Assembly (NCBI GenBank): GCA_964593865.1
Contig: CAZQKE010000067.1
Coordinates: 1-47,014, forward strand
DNA length: 47,014 bases
Direction of reading: 5' to 3'
Source: CAZQKE01 sp964593865
GTDB lineage: Bacteria; Chloroflexota; Anaerolineae; JAAYZQ01
Positions 6,698 through 16,500 of the stretch are shown piece after piece (position 1 is the first letter of the stretch; every line of letters starts with the position of its first letter). The notes under the pieces are model-generated. The model did no database searches and had not been told where the DNA came from. It worked only from the letters and a program-made list of their open reading frames with translations. The translations under genes were made by a program, and so were the position numbers.

Positions 6698-7861
6698 ATG
6701 AAACAGAGGTGTCTCTTGTGGGCGGCGGTCATACTGGGCCTGTGCCTGACGGTGGGCACAGTGTCGGTTTGGGGGTTCGCCGAGGAAGAGCTGGGGTTTC
6801 GGGACCGGGACGGCACCTATTACCCGCCGACCGGGAATTTCCCCGAAGGCCGGATCAGCACGGTGCATGATGACCTTACCCTGGCCCTGGCCATTGCCGC
6901 CGGGTTCACCATCACCGACAGTCACACGCTGCGAATCTGGAACCAGTTGGTCGATTCGGAGGTGTTGCCGAGCACGCCGGTTTCTTATACCTATGGCAAC
7001 GCAGGGTTCTACGAACCGCCAAACCCTCTGGTGGCCTGCAAGAATCACACGAATCACGCGCGGCAAATCTGGCCCACCGGTGAATTCGACCCGGACACGT
7101 CCGCCGTCACTTCCCGCTTTGGACCTTATTCGCCCTTTTTCCACTTTCCCCATCTGAACGGTTCCGACCTGAGCGCCTTGCGCGATTGGGCCTGGGGATA
7201 CACCGACACGCTGGAAGGGTACGAAGCCTACGCCTGGGGCCGGCTCGTCGATTTCACCCTGATGCAGGCCGTTCAAAATAACGGTTGCACCATCACCCGC
7301 ACGGTGACGATCAGTATGCCTGTGTCGGCCGGTTCGCTGGAAGCCTTTGCCACCTACCTGCATACCCTGGGAGACGCCTACTCCCACGCCGATTGCATGG
7401 ACGCGCTGGCCGCCCATACGCCGTCCGCTCCCTGGGGCACGCACACCGTGCCGGTGCTGGGCGACCCCAGCATCTATGCCTGCGATTACAACCCCATCAA
7501 CCCCCAAAACGACGACGCGCACGGTCGAGAGTTTGGCGGCGTGTACTCGGACACGCAACGGACGATTGAGGCCGCGCGGGCGATCTATGCGGAACTATCG
7601 GCGCGCAGCCTCTCCCGTGAAGGGGTTTACGTGCCGTTGCCGCTGACGACGACCCTGACCGTGAGCGGTACGGAAACGACCCTCGACGGAGCCATCGTCC
7701 ACTTTGTCACCACCTGGGATTATGACGAACCGGCCCGGCGACGAGAGTATATAGACCATCTCGTGGAGGCGTTACGCGCCCGGCCGCGAACGGCGATCAG
7801 GCGCGTGTATTTGCCCCTTGTCATGATGCATCCGTTGAACTCCATCTCTCGCCCACACTGA
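6698..7861 (+). CDS. Exported protein with phospholipase C/P1-nuclease-like zinc motif and YLPL tail
   Basis: 387 residues with a signal peptide (about 1-27, ending near VWGFAEE). A region around residues 222-234 reads YLHTLGDAYSHAD. This H-x3-D-x3-H-type helix is typical of the zinc-dependent phospholipase C / S1-P1 nuclease superfamily. Earlier histidines (STVHDDLT and FFHFPHLNG) could supply further zinc ligands. The assignment to that superfamily is by motif only. The C-terminus reads RRVYLPLVMMH followed by 11 residues, matching the YLPL tail of other exported proteins in this window. The strong AAGGAGG before the ATG fixes the start. Substrate (lipid, nucleic acid) is unknown. Confidence 0.65.
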   Translation: MKQRCLLWAAVILGLCLTVGTVSVWGFAEEELGFRDRDGTYYPPTGNFPEGRISTVHDDLTLALAIAAGFTITDSHTLRIWNQLVDSEVLPSTPVSYTYGNAGFYEPPNPLVACKNHTNHARQIWPTGEFDPDTSAVTSRFGPYSPFFHFPHLNGSDLSALRDWAWGYTDTLEGYEAYAWGRLVDFTLMQAVQNNGCTITRTVTISMPVSAGSLEAFATYLHTLGDAYSHADCMDALAAHTPSAPWGTHTVPVLGDPSIYACDYNPINPQNDDAHGREFGGVYSDTQRTIEAARAIYAELSARSLSREGVYVPLPLTTTLTVSGTETTLDGAIVHFVTTWDYDEPARRREYIDHLVEALRARPRTAIRRVYLPLVMMHPLNSISRPH

Positions 7862-8016
7862 GGATATCTTGGCCCTTCCGCCACATCTCCCGCTGGCGTC
7901 ATACCACTCGTTGAAAGCACCCCGCCGGGGCAAAGGCAGGTACAGTACGACCATGTTGGATGAGCCAACCCCATAGGCTCAAATAGCGACTACAATCCAT
8001 GCCGGTAGAGGAAACG

Positions 8017-8670
8017 ATGGGAGCGATCCGTGTGTTGCTGGCCGACGATCACGCCCTCTTTCGGGAAGGGTTGGCGAGCATCCTCACCGCCCAGCCGGAC
8101 TTTGAAGTCGTGGGGGAGGCCGGCGACGGACTGGAAGCGTTGGTCAAGGCCCGGGAGCTGGCCCCCGACCTGATTTTGATGGATATCGCCATGCCCGCTT
8201 GCGACGGCCTGGAGGCTACGCGCCGCATCAAACAAGAGCTGCCCGATGTCACCATTGTCATCCTCACCGTGCAGGATCGGGATGAAAAGCTGTTCGAGGC
8301 GATTCGCAGCGGGGCGCAGGGTTACTTGATCAAAAGCATCAGATCCAGGCAAATGCTCGATCTGCTGCGGCGGGCGATCCGGGGAGAGGCGGCCATCACG
8401 CCGGCCCTGGCAGGCCGCATGTTGGAAGAGTTTCGGCGATTGAGCCTGCACACGCCCCTGCTTTCGGAAGGGGAGACGGTGGCCCTTACCCACCGCGAGC
8501 AGGAGGTGCTCAGCCTGGCAGCGGAGGGGGCCACGGACAAAGAGATCGCCGCTACCCTGGTGCTCAGCGTCCATACCGTCAAAAGCCACATGCGCAACAT
8601 CTTGGCCAAGTTGCATGTCAGCAGCCGCTACGAGGCGGCCCAACTGGCTCGGCGGCAGGGCCTGGTATGA
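8017..8670 (+). CDS. NarL/FixJ-family response regulator
   Basis: 217 residues. Receiver domain at 1-120: acidic pocket in LLADDH (D10, D11), phospho-acceptor D56 in LILMDIAMP, conserved Thr in VILTVQD and Lys in GYLIKS. LuxR-type helix-turn-helix at about 150-210 with LTHREQEVLSLAAEG and the recognition helix VLSVHTVKSHMRNIL. An upstream ATG at 7999 would add six residues, but the ATG at 8017 is preferred because AGAGGAAACG precedes it and the protein then starts in the usual MGAIRVLLADDH form. It overlaps the sensor kinase by four bases (ATGA), so the two form a two-component system; target genes are unknown. Confidence 0.95.
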   Translation: MGAIRVLLADDHALFREGLASILTAQPDFEVVGEAGDGLEALVKARELAPDLILMDIAMPACDGLEATRRIKQELPDVTIVILTVQDRDEKLFEAIRSGAQGYLIKSIRSRQMLDLLRRAIRGEAAITPALAGRMLEEFRRLSLHTPLLSEGETVALTHREQEVLSLAAEGATDKEIAATLVLSVHTVKSHMRNILAKLHVSSRYEAAQLARRQGLV

Positions 8671-10157
8671 GACGCGAAGCCATGACCGCCAGCCTGCAAA
8701 CGCGAATGGGGATTCTGCTTCTGGCCTTTTTCGGCCTGCTCTCGATCTCGGTGGCTGCGACCTTCTGGGCGATTGACACGCAGAAGCAAGATGCCCTGAT
8801 CATCAACCTGGCCGGTCGGCAACGGATGCTCGTTCAGCAGATGACCCGTGATGTCCTAAACATCAAGCACGACGGCGCAGAGGCTTCGGTGCAATCACTG
8901 GTGGAGGCCGCCCACACTTTCGAAAGGACGCTGACGGCTCTCGTCCTGGGCGGCACGACGACCTATCCGCCGGGCCGTACCGTCGCCATCCCGGCGGTGC
9001 AAGATGCCGAGACGCTGACAGCACTCCGGCAGGTCCAGGCCACATGGGCCACGTTTCGCGGCCACCTGAACCGGATCGTCGCTGCACCCCCGGCAAGCCC
9101 GGAGCGACTGACCGCCATTCAAGCCGTCGAGAACCTGGCTCCGATCCTGATCTGGCAAGCCGACGAGGTGGTGCGGCGGTACGAGGCCGCCGCCAGGCAC
9201 AAACTCGCCCGCCTGGGCCGAATCCAGATCGCTTTCCTGGCCGGAGCGTTGCTGTTGTTGGTCTTGGATTTCCTGTTGTTACACAAACTGATCGTCCGCC
9301 CGCTCCGGGAGCTGGGTTCAACCGCCGAGCGGATCGGCGGCGGCGATTTTGGGCCGATTGAACTGACAGGCCCCCGCGAGATCAAACGCCTGGCGCACAG
9401 TTTCAACCAGATGCAGGCTCAATTGCAAGCCTGGACGGAGGAATTAGAAACGCGGGTTGAGCAACGAACTGCCGAGCTGGCCGCCTTGCACGAGGCCAGC
9501 CGCGAAATCGCTTTGCAATTAGAGATTAACAAGGAACGCCAGCGCATCGCCGCCGAGATGCACGATGGCCTGGCCCAAATGCTGAGCTACCTGGGGCTTC
9601 AGGTAGAGCAGATTGTAGATCTGGTGGAGGCCGATCGGGCCGAGGAAGTGATCGGTCGGTTACAACGCTTGTATAAAGCCATCGAACAGGCATCTCAGGA
9701 TGTGCGTCGCTCCATTATCCGGCTTCAGGAATCCCCCCAGCCTCGCCGGGCTTTGCAGGATCAATTGGCTGCAATCGTCAAAGAGTTTAGTCGTCAAGGA
9801 GGGCCGCCGGTTACGTTGTCGCTGGGAACCATCCCCTCTCTGTTCCTATCCCGTGATCAGTGCGAGCAGGTGACGCGAGTGGTACAAGAAGCGCTGCTCA
9901 ACGCACGGCGTCATGCCCAGGCCGGGCGCGTTATCGTCCGCCTGGAACGGCAAGGGACCGAAGCGACGGTGACGATAACGGACGATGGACGGGGTTTTGA
10001 CCCTGACGCTCCCCACGATGACGGTCGGCCCCGCTTCGGCTTGAGCGTCATGCGCGCCCGGGCGGCCCGACTGGATGGAAGGCTGGACATCCGGTCGTCG
10101 CCCGGTCGGGGCACACAAATTACGCTGACTTGGCCTTTGACGCCCAATACTTGTTGA
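8667..10157 (+). CDS. NarX-type sensor histidine kinase
   Basis: 496 residues. Membrane segment at about 14-34, then an extracytoplasmic PilJ/NarX-like sensor region with INLAGRQRMLVQQMTRDV (about 46-64), second membrane segment at about 186-206, HAMP at about 207-258, coiled coil with ETRVEQRTAELAALHE, HisKA_3 dimerisation helix with H299 in IAAEMHDGLAQML, and HATPase domain with N-box EALLNARRHAQ, G1 DDGRGFDP and G2 RFGLSVMRARA. The PilJ-like sensor is also found in nitrate sensors, but the residues that bind nitrate cannot be confirmed. The start ATG overlaps the response-regulator stop; ATG at codon 6 is an alternative. Confidence 0.93.
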   Translation: MRREAMTASLQTRMGILLLAFFGLLSISVAATFWAIDTQKQDALIINLAGRQRMLVQQMTRDVLNIKHDGAEASVQSLVEAAHTFERTLTALVLGGTTTYPPGRTVAIPAVQDAETLTALRQVQATWATFRGHLNRIVAAPPASPERLTAIQAVENLAPILIWQADEVVRRYEAAARHKLARLGRIQIAFLAGALLLLVLDFLLLHKLIVRPLRELGSTAERIGGGDFGPIELTGPREIKRLAHSFNQMQAQLQAWTEELETRVEQRTAELAALHEASREIALQLEINKERQRIAAEMHDGLAQMLSYLGLQVEQIVDLVEADRAEEVIGRLQRLYKAIEQASQDVRRSIIRLQESPQPRRALQDQLAAIVKEFSRQGGPPVTLSLGTIPSLFLSRDQCEQVTRVVQEALLNARRHAQAGRVIVRLERQGTEATVTITDDGRGFDPDAPHDDGRPRFGLSVMRARAARLDGRLDIRSSPGRGTQITLTWPLTPNTC

Positions 10158-10205
10158 ACGCGGACTGCCCGGTCTGCGAGACGGGAACTAGCACCTCCAC
10201 ACCCG

Positions 10206-10232
10206 AAAAGAGCGAGGAAATCGCTCTTTTTT
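10206..10232 (+). terminator. Intrinsic terminator after the two-component operon
   Basis: Perfect 10-bp stem AAAAGAGCGA / TCGCTCTTTT around the loop GGAAA, followed by further T. It lies 49 bases after the kinase stop. Confidence 0.85.
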
Positions 10233-10310
10233 CATGCCTTGTTTTCGCCAAGAGGGATTGCGTTGCAATCGCCGGCGTATTAAACTTGCTTTGGACAAAC
10301 CGTGCCCAAC

Positions 10311-10402
10311 CCTCCCGCAGGTTGGCAAACGGCTAAAACCGGTTACTATGCACAATATCCCACCGATTTTCAACCTGAACCGCTGCCAAGCCTGCGGGAA
10401 GG
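10311..10402. repeat. Inverted-repeat element, family CCTCCCGCAGGCTTGGC, copy 2
   Basis: Left arm CCTCCCGCAGGTTGGCA (10311-10327) and right arm TGCCAAGCCTGCGGGAAGG (10384-10402) are near-perfect reverse complements. The interior contains AAACCGGTT and an AT-rich centre, unlike copy 1 at 3443-3537. It lies 35 bases upstream of the start of the next gene and could shape its leader. A short GATTGC-GTT-GCAATC stem is at about 10256-10270. Confidence 0.7.
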
Positions 10403-10436
10403 TCCAAAGTCCAAAATTTATCCGGGGAGGTGTGAA

Positions 10437-13139
10437 ATGGATTCGGCAAGCAATGCTCGTGTGGACCGTCGGGCGGTCCGATTTCTCTCCATCACGGTCG
10501 TCGTTCTGGGCTGTTTTTTGCTGATTGGGGCAGTGCTGACGCTGTCCGTGTCCTCTCTGCCGGCCTACGCCGACGAGGACACGGTTCAACGGCAAAAAAC
10601 CCTCCTGGGACCTGAGAGCGGTCCGCTTACAGATGTGAGCATCAGCGGCCCCACCACCGGCGATGTCGGCGTTGGCTATGGTTTTACGGCGACCGTCAGG
10701 CCCGTCTCGGCGACTATGCCCATTGCCTATGTCTGGCGTACAACCGACCAGTCGCCCGTGACGGATACCGGCAATCGCATCACCGGCACCGTGGTCTATA
10801 CCTGGACCACGCCCGGCACCAAGACCCTCGTCGTGACGGCGACGAACGCCGTGGCTGCGGCCAGTACGATCTTTACGGTTACCATTACCCAGGGGACCAC
10901 TCCCCCCATGATGGCAACGCTGTGGGGGCCGAAAGCCGGGGGTACGAACAATCCGGTGTGGATTGCGTCTCGCGTTGATCCCCTCACGGCAACGCTGCCC
11001 ATGACCTACGTCTGGCAGACTGACGGCCAGAAGCCGCTCACCTTTGTACGCACCCCAACCTACGACTCGGAATGGTCCGGCAGGGGCGGGTTCAACGGTC
11101 AGTGGACCTGGGCTTCCTTTACCTGGGAGACGGTCGGCCCCAAGGTCATTACCTTTACGGCTACCAATGCAGGGGGCGTCGTCACGGCGACGCATACCGT
11201 CGCCATCAGCCTGTCTCCGGTCGTCGTCATCACCGGTCCGGTCATGGGGCAGGTCACGACAACCTACACCTTTACCGCCGCCATCACCCCCATCACAACA
11301 TCCTTGCCCATTTACTATAGCTGGAAGGCGACCGAGCAGCCATATACGAACCGCACAGGGGAAATTAGCGACACGATCACCTATACCTGGTCAACGAGTG
11401 GAACCAAAGTGATCCAGGTTTGGGTCCATAACCAGAACGGTTGGAGTGAGGATGCTCTTCTTTTTGAAATTCCGACTCCCTGGCCCCCGCTATCGCCGAC
11501 CATCGAGTCCAGCGGCAGCGGTGATTGGAACAGTCCGACGACGTGGAATCTGAGCCGGACGCCGGTCCTGAGCGACGTGGTGCTGATCCACGCCGGACAT
11601 ACGGTCACCACAGCCGCCCCTCTCGGCGTCGAATCCCTGGTCAACCGGGGGACGCTGTTGAGTACCGGCGGCGTCCCTCTCATCATCACGGCCACCAACG
11701 TTCTCTCCAACAGCGGGCTGATCCGGGCCGGCGACGGACTGGTCTCTGTCACTACTCTGGACGTTTCTGCGCCGAACTGGCATCCGGCCTGCAATGGGAC
11801 AGGCGGGATGCCGGGTGCTCCCATCATCATTTCGGCCTCCTGGACCTATAACAACGGCGTCATCCAGGCCGGTAATGGAGTGAACGGTGGTTCCGGCGGA
11901 GATGTCACCTGGGCACCCACACCGAATACTACGCTCTGGAATGACACGGGAGGCGTGATCCGGGGAGGAGATGGCGGGAACGGCACATCGGGCGGCGGGG
12001 GCGGCCCCGGCGGCGATGTTACCATCACCGGGAAACCGATAGACAATGATGGCCTGATCCAGGCCGGCGACGGAGGCGATGGCGATCAATGCGGCGGGGA
12101 CGGCGGCTCGACGTACATCTTTGGCGAAAATACCACCAACACGGGCGACATCTATGCCGGCGATGGTGGAGACACAACGGACAACTTGGCTACGGCCCAC
12201 GGCGGCGACGGGGGAGATACGGAGGTCTGGGGCAAGTTCTTTACCGGCAGCGGCTTTCTGATCAACCTGGGCGATATTGCGGCCGGTGACGGCGGCGATG
12301 GCAGCCCGACGGCCACCACCAACCCCCAACATGCCGGTTGCGGCGGCGACCTGACGCTGATGGCCATGCCGAATGTCTTTCTGAGCGGCGGGACGCACGC
12401 GGCCGGCGTCGGCGGCATCCCATCTGCCGGAGGAAGACGTTGCGCCGGTGGCCGAGTGATGATCGACCCCGCTTCCATCTCCCTGATGGGCAGCGGCACG
12501 CGCATCACAGGCCTCAACGTCTCGATCTACGGCGGCGACGATTGGACTCTCGACTTGAAGAATCTCAATAGCGAGGTCGTCTCGGCCACGGGCCATATTA
12601 CGCTGGCCGTGGGCAGCGGCGGCGTGATCGATCTATCCGGGAACACAAGCCGCATCTTGCAGGCCGGGGGGCAGGTCAGGCTTTATGCCGACCGGATCAT
12701 ACTGGACCCCGGTGTACCGTTGTTCGCCCTGGCCGGGACGAATGTCATCACCGGCCCCGGCCGTATCTTGCGCCACGTCTCGGTCGTCGCCCCCCGCCAG
12801 GTGAGCGTCCGGCCTGGCGATGAGGCGCAGCTCACCTTCACGGTACTCAACGCCGGCGCGGTTACCGACACCTTTACCCTGAGCGCCGCAAATTCGGCAA
12901 GCTGGAGCATGAGCGGTTTGCCCGCCTCGATCACAATCGGCGGTCTTGACCACCGCGACGTGACCCTCACGGTGACCGTTCCTGCCGGCGCCTCGGACGG
13001 AAGCGTTGGCGAGGTGACCTTTGTAGCCACTTCCCAGACCGACGCCGACGCCAAGGCCCAGGAGGATACCCTCATGGTCGTGCAAGCCCGGAGAGAATTC
13101 CGCATCTACTTGCCGTTGATCCTGCGTCATTCTCAATAA
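10437..13139 (+). CDS. Large exported surface protein: PKD-like repeats, G8-like domain, glycine-rich region, YLPL tail
   Basis: 900 residues. A signal anchor at about 14-42. Three PKD/Ig-like repeats of 80-95 residues follow (about 55-330), each with the form I-x-GP-x-G-x-V-x-Y-x-F-T-A ... P-I-x-Y-x-W ... TYTWST-G-TK. A G8-like motif GDWNSPTTW-N ... VLIHAGHTVT is at about 362-395. Then come about 250 residues of glycine/aspartate-rich repeats of the AGDGGDG type, a beta-rich domain, and an NEW3/CARDB-like domain (QVSVRPGDEAQLTFTVLNAG). The end is FRIYLPLILRHSQ. The ATG at 10437 is fixed by GGGGAGGTG upstream and by the signal anchor; longer starts have neither. A likely role is adhesion or cell-surface structure. 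Confidence 0.75.
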   Translation: MDSASNARVDRRAVRFLSITVVVLGCFLLIGAVLTLSVSSLPAYADEDTVQRQKTLLGPESGPLTDVSISGPTTGDVGVGYGFTATVRPVSATMPIAYVWRTTDQSPVTDTGNRITGTVVYTWTTPGTKTLVVTATNAVAAASTIFTVTITQGTTPPMMATLWGPKAGGTNNPVWIASRVDPLTATLPMTYVWQTDGQKPLTFVRTPTYDSEWSGRGGFNGQWTWASFTWETVGPKVITFTATNAGGVVTATHTVAISLSPVVVITGPVMGQVTTTYTFTAAITPITTSLPIYYSWKATEQPYTNRTGEISDTITYTWSTSGTKVIQVWVHNQNGWSEDALLFEIPTPWPPLSPTIESSGSGDWNSPTTWNLSRTPVLSDVVLIHAGHTVTTAAPLGVESLVNRGTLLSTGGVPLIITATNVLSNSGLIRAGDGLVSVTTLDVSAPNWHPACNGTGGMPGAPIIISASWTYNNGVIQAGNGVNGGSGGDVTWAPTPNTTLWNDTGGVIRGGDGGNGTSGGGGGPGGDVTITGKPIDNDGLIQAGDGGDGDQCGGDGGSTYIFGENTTNTGDIYAGDGGDTTDNLATAHGGDGGDTEVWGKFFTGSGFLINLGDIAAGDGGDGSPTATTNPQHAGCGGDLTLMAMPNVFLSGGTHAAGVGGIPSAGGRRCAGGRVMIDPASISLMGSGTRITGLNVSIYGGDDWTLDLKNLNSEVVSATGHITLAVGSGGVIDLSGNTSRILQAGGQVRLYADRIILDPGVPLFALAGTNVITGPGRILRHVSVVAPRQVSVRPGDEAQLTFTVLNAGAVTDTFTLSAANSASWSMSGLPASITIGGLDHRDVTLTVTVPAGASDGSVGEVTFVATSQTDADAKAQEDTLMVVQARREFRIYLPLILRHSQ

Positions 13140-13167
13140 AGCGGCAGAAACCCGGCGAAGGTGAGAG

Positions 13168-13200
13168 AAAAGATGCGACGCACTTTGCGTCGCATCTTTT
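13168..13200. terminator. Bidirectional-looking terminator hairpin
   Basis: Perfect 15-bp stem AAAAGATGCGACGCA / TGCGTCGCATCTTTT with the loop CTT, 28 bases after the stop at 13139. The A-run and T-run on either side would let it work on both strands. The GATGCGACGC core matches the hairpin at 6583-6621. Confidence 0.8.
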
Positions 13201-13286
13201 CATTTCCGCGTGGAAAAGCCAACTGTCCGATATGTTGACAATGGGGCGGGGGCATGGTACACTACAAGCCACACTTTGCCGGGCGT

Positions 13287-13475
13287 ATTCGCGCCCGATT
13301 CGTGGACGGCCCGCTTTGGCGATCCCGGAGATTTGAACCGCAAAGGCGCAAAGGGCGCAAAGGAAAGGAGAAAAAGTAAGAAGACCTTCGCGCTCTTGGC
13401 GTCTTGGCGGTTCCAACCCGGGCCGAGCGCATTCGCGCATTCGCGTATTCGCGCCCGCTTCGTGGACGGCCCGCA
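13287..13475. repeat. CGCAAAG hairpin repeat with TTCGTGGACGGCCCGC flanks
   Basis: Core at 13335-13413 (GAACCGCAAAGGCGCAAAGG to CTTGGCGTCTTGGCGGTTC). It is bounded on both sides by a spacer motif, GTATTCGCGCCCGATTCGTGG and GTATTCGCGCCCGCTTCGTGG, each followed by ACGGCCCGC. This fills most of the 364-base gap between the surface protein and the glycosidase; apart from the terminator at 13168-13200 I see no gene there. Confidence 0.85.
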
Positions 13476-13503
13476 TTATTCTCAAAGAAGGTGAATCGGC
13501 TCA

Positions 13504-16500
13504 ATGCAGGATTTGGGGACAAAACGATTCAAGTGGTACACATACCTGCTGGCGGTCGGTCTGGTGTTTTGCCTGTCTCTCTGTCATAATCCCTCCTCCT
13601 ATGCACGAGATGCCGAGATCCTCTTGCCCCTGCCCGGCAGCACCTTGTCCGGCGCCGTCGTAGAGTTTGTCTGGACCGATGTAAACGCGGACCAATACGC
13701 CCTGGACATCGGCTCTGCCCAGGGCGGAACCGACATCTATTCCCAGAACCTGGGCGCGGCTACAAGCGTCACCGTCTCGGGCCTGCCCACCGACGGCCGC
13801 ACCCTCCATGTGCGGTTGTGGACCGTGCGGGACGATCAATGGAACTATACCGATTACACCTACACCGCCGCCGACAAAGAAGACACAGAGATTCCCCCCT
13901 TGCCCCGGCTGCGCGCCCAGGGCGAGAGCTTTGTTGACGAGAAAGGGCGTACCTTCCGCTGCTGGGGTGTGAACCTGGTCGCCTTTTACCCCGACGACCA
14001 GACCGCCGTCAACTTTGCCCGCAACTTGGCGGAACGGGGCGTCAACTGCGTGCGCTGGCATCACATGCTGCGGCCCAGCCCGGATTGGATCACCCAAAGC
14101 GACATCCTGGCCCTGAACACCTACGAGGGCCTGGAATTCTACGATCCCGACGACCCCCGCGCCCGCCCCTGCCCCGACTCTGACAATGTAGATGTTGTTT
14201 CTCCCCACTATACCTCCCGCATCCCCGACGCGGAAGCTTGGCGGCGCTTTGACTTTCTCAACGCCCGGTTGCAGGAACACGGCATCTATATCCTGCTGGG
14301 GACCCATTGGACCCGAGACTATGGGACCAACGACGTGGACGTACCCCCCTTCGGGCCGGATTCCCCCGACCGGGAACAATGGCGGCAGGCCGTCGCCGAC
14401 TTGCAACACCGCTCCTACTGCTGGGGCTATGGCAGCATCATTGACCTGCAAAAGATGCTGCCTGCCTTTGACGAGCGGGCTTTGGCCCTGGAAAAGGAAT
14501 TCCTCACCACCCTGCTAAACCATGTAAACCCCTATACGGGCGTGGCCTACAAAGACAGCCCCCAGGTCCTCACCCTGGAGATCACCAACGAGTTTTCCTC
14601 CATCTACACCATCGTCAACGGCAACCGCTACTACGACGACCGCTGGACCCAGGGTTTTCCCGGCCTGGCCTATTTTCAGAACAAGCTGGAAACCCAATGG
14701 GCTGCCTTTTTGACCGACCGGGGTTACGACTATTTTGACCTCTACCTGGAACAACCCAGCGACATCCCCTACGAGACTCGGGAACGGCTGCGGGTTGAAT
14801 TCCTCTACGGGCTGGACCAGACCTACTATGAAGCCATCCGGGATCATATCGCCGACCTGGAGGCCCAAGTGCATGTCACCTTTTCCACTCTGTGGCGCAG
14901 CGAACCGGATACGCACCGCTCCGCCCAGGAACCGGGCATCACGCACACGGAAAACCACATCTATGCCAACCCGGCGGTGGTAGAGCCGTTCTTGGACTAC
15001 CCCGACGAGGACGGTGCCTTCTTCCGGGATCCGGCCCACCCCATGGAGGATCTATTCTACAACCTGGCCGTGACCCAACAGGTCCGGGACAAGCCCCACA
15101 TCGTAGGCGAGATCAACATCAGCGCGGGGGTGGACGGCTCTTTTACCGAGCTGCTCAAGACCCGTTTGCACAAACGCACCATGCAACTCCTCGCCGCCGC
15201 CGCTTACGGCCGCCTGCACAATTGGGCCGGCGTCGTCTGGTTCGCCTGGAACCACGGCGACGCCCGGGTAGGCTCCGACGGGTGGGGCGTAAATGAACGT
15301 ATTCCTCAGAACATGGATAACATGGAAGACCGGCAGACCGTGGGGGGCAATCTCATCGAGGATGCGGTGTTCCTGGATCATCTGCGCACGGCGGGTTTGA
15401 TCTTTACAAAGGGCCTGGTCGCGGCCTCCACAGACCCCATCACCCTGTATGTGGAGGATGAGACGGATGACCCGCTGTACCAATATGTCTACGGCTACCC
15501 GGTGCGTCCCAAACTTCTGCCCAAACCGGGCTGGCAAAACGTCTCCGCCGTCCGTAAGGTATACGGCCCGCCCCCTCCGGGCTACGACCAGGACGCCCAA
15601 CCCCACATGACCCACGAGCCTGTCAACCCCATCACCTCGGATACCGGCCAGATCGTCAAAGACATCGCACGCGGGCAGCTTACGGTGGATGCCCCCCAGG
15701 TCGAGGCCTTTAGCGGCTACCTGGACGGGACGCCGCCCGCGAACCTGGACGTGTTACAAATGGCCGAAAGCGCAGGCTTTGCGACCGTGATCCTGGTAGC
15801 CCAAGACGACCGCGCCCTGGAGCAAAGCCGCGAGCTTCTCATCAGCCGCACATACATAGACGGCGTGACATCGCCGGAAGACATCCGCCAGGGCCGGGAC
15901 GCGGACGGTCCCGCCATCACCCTGGCGGGGTTGCGGCAGCCGACCGAGGGAGAAGGGTGGTACATCCGCTTCACCCGACCACGAGAGCGTTACGCCGAGA
16001 GCGCGCCCTTCCTCCTGCAAATGCAGGATGGCCGCCTTTCCTTGCCCAACGGTCCGTGGCGGGAGGCGGAACTTGTCCTGGGCACGACATCGTCTTTTTG
16101 GTCCCGGACCAATCCCGGCGGAGGTGGAGCCTTTAACACCATCGGCGCCGGCCCCACCGGCATCATCTTGGCCGCCAGCGACCTGAGCGGCGCATACCGC
16201 TCCCTGGACGGCGGGCGGACGTGGGACGCCATCGGCTCTTTTCGTGGCTTGACCGTCACCCATGTCGGCGGCCTGGGCTTTGATCCGGAAGACCCGGCCA
16301 TCCTCTACATCGGTACGGAGGAAGGCATCTTTCGCAGCGATGATTTCGGCATGACCTTCTCGCCCGTCTTGACCCACGGCTACGTCACCGACATCGAGAT
16401 TGCCGTCGGCAACCCCCATGTGGGCTATGCAGCCTACCATTCCCGGTACAACGTTGCCGACGGCGCCGTTTTCAAGACGACCGACCGGGGGAAAACTTGG

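Noticed and set aside
7911..7946. TTGAAA and TACAGT as a promoter for the response regulator
   Set aside because: The spacing is 24 bases, too long; the real promoter of this operon was not identified.
13501..14451. Minus-strand frame opposite the glycosidase
   Set aside because: Shadow; the plus-strand protein has signal peptide, active-site motifs and Asp-boxes.
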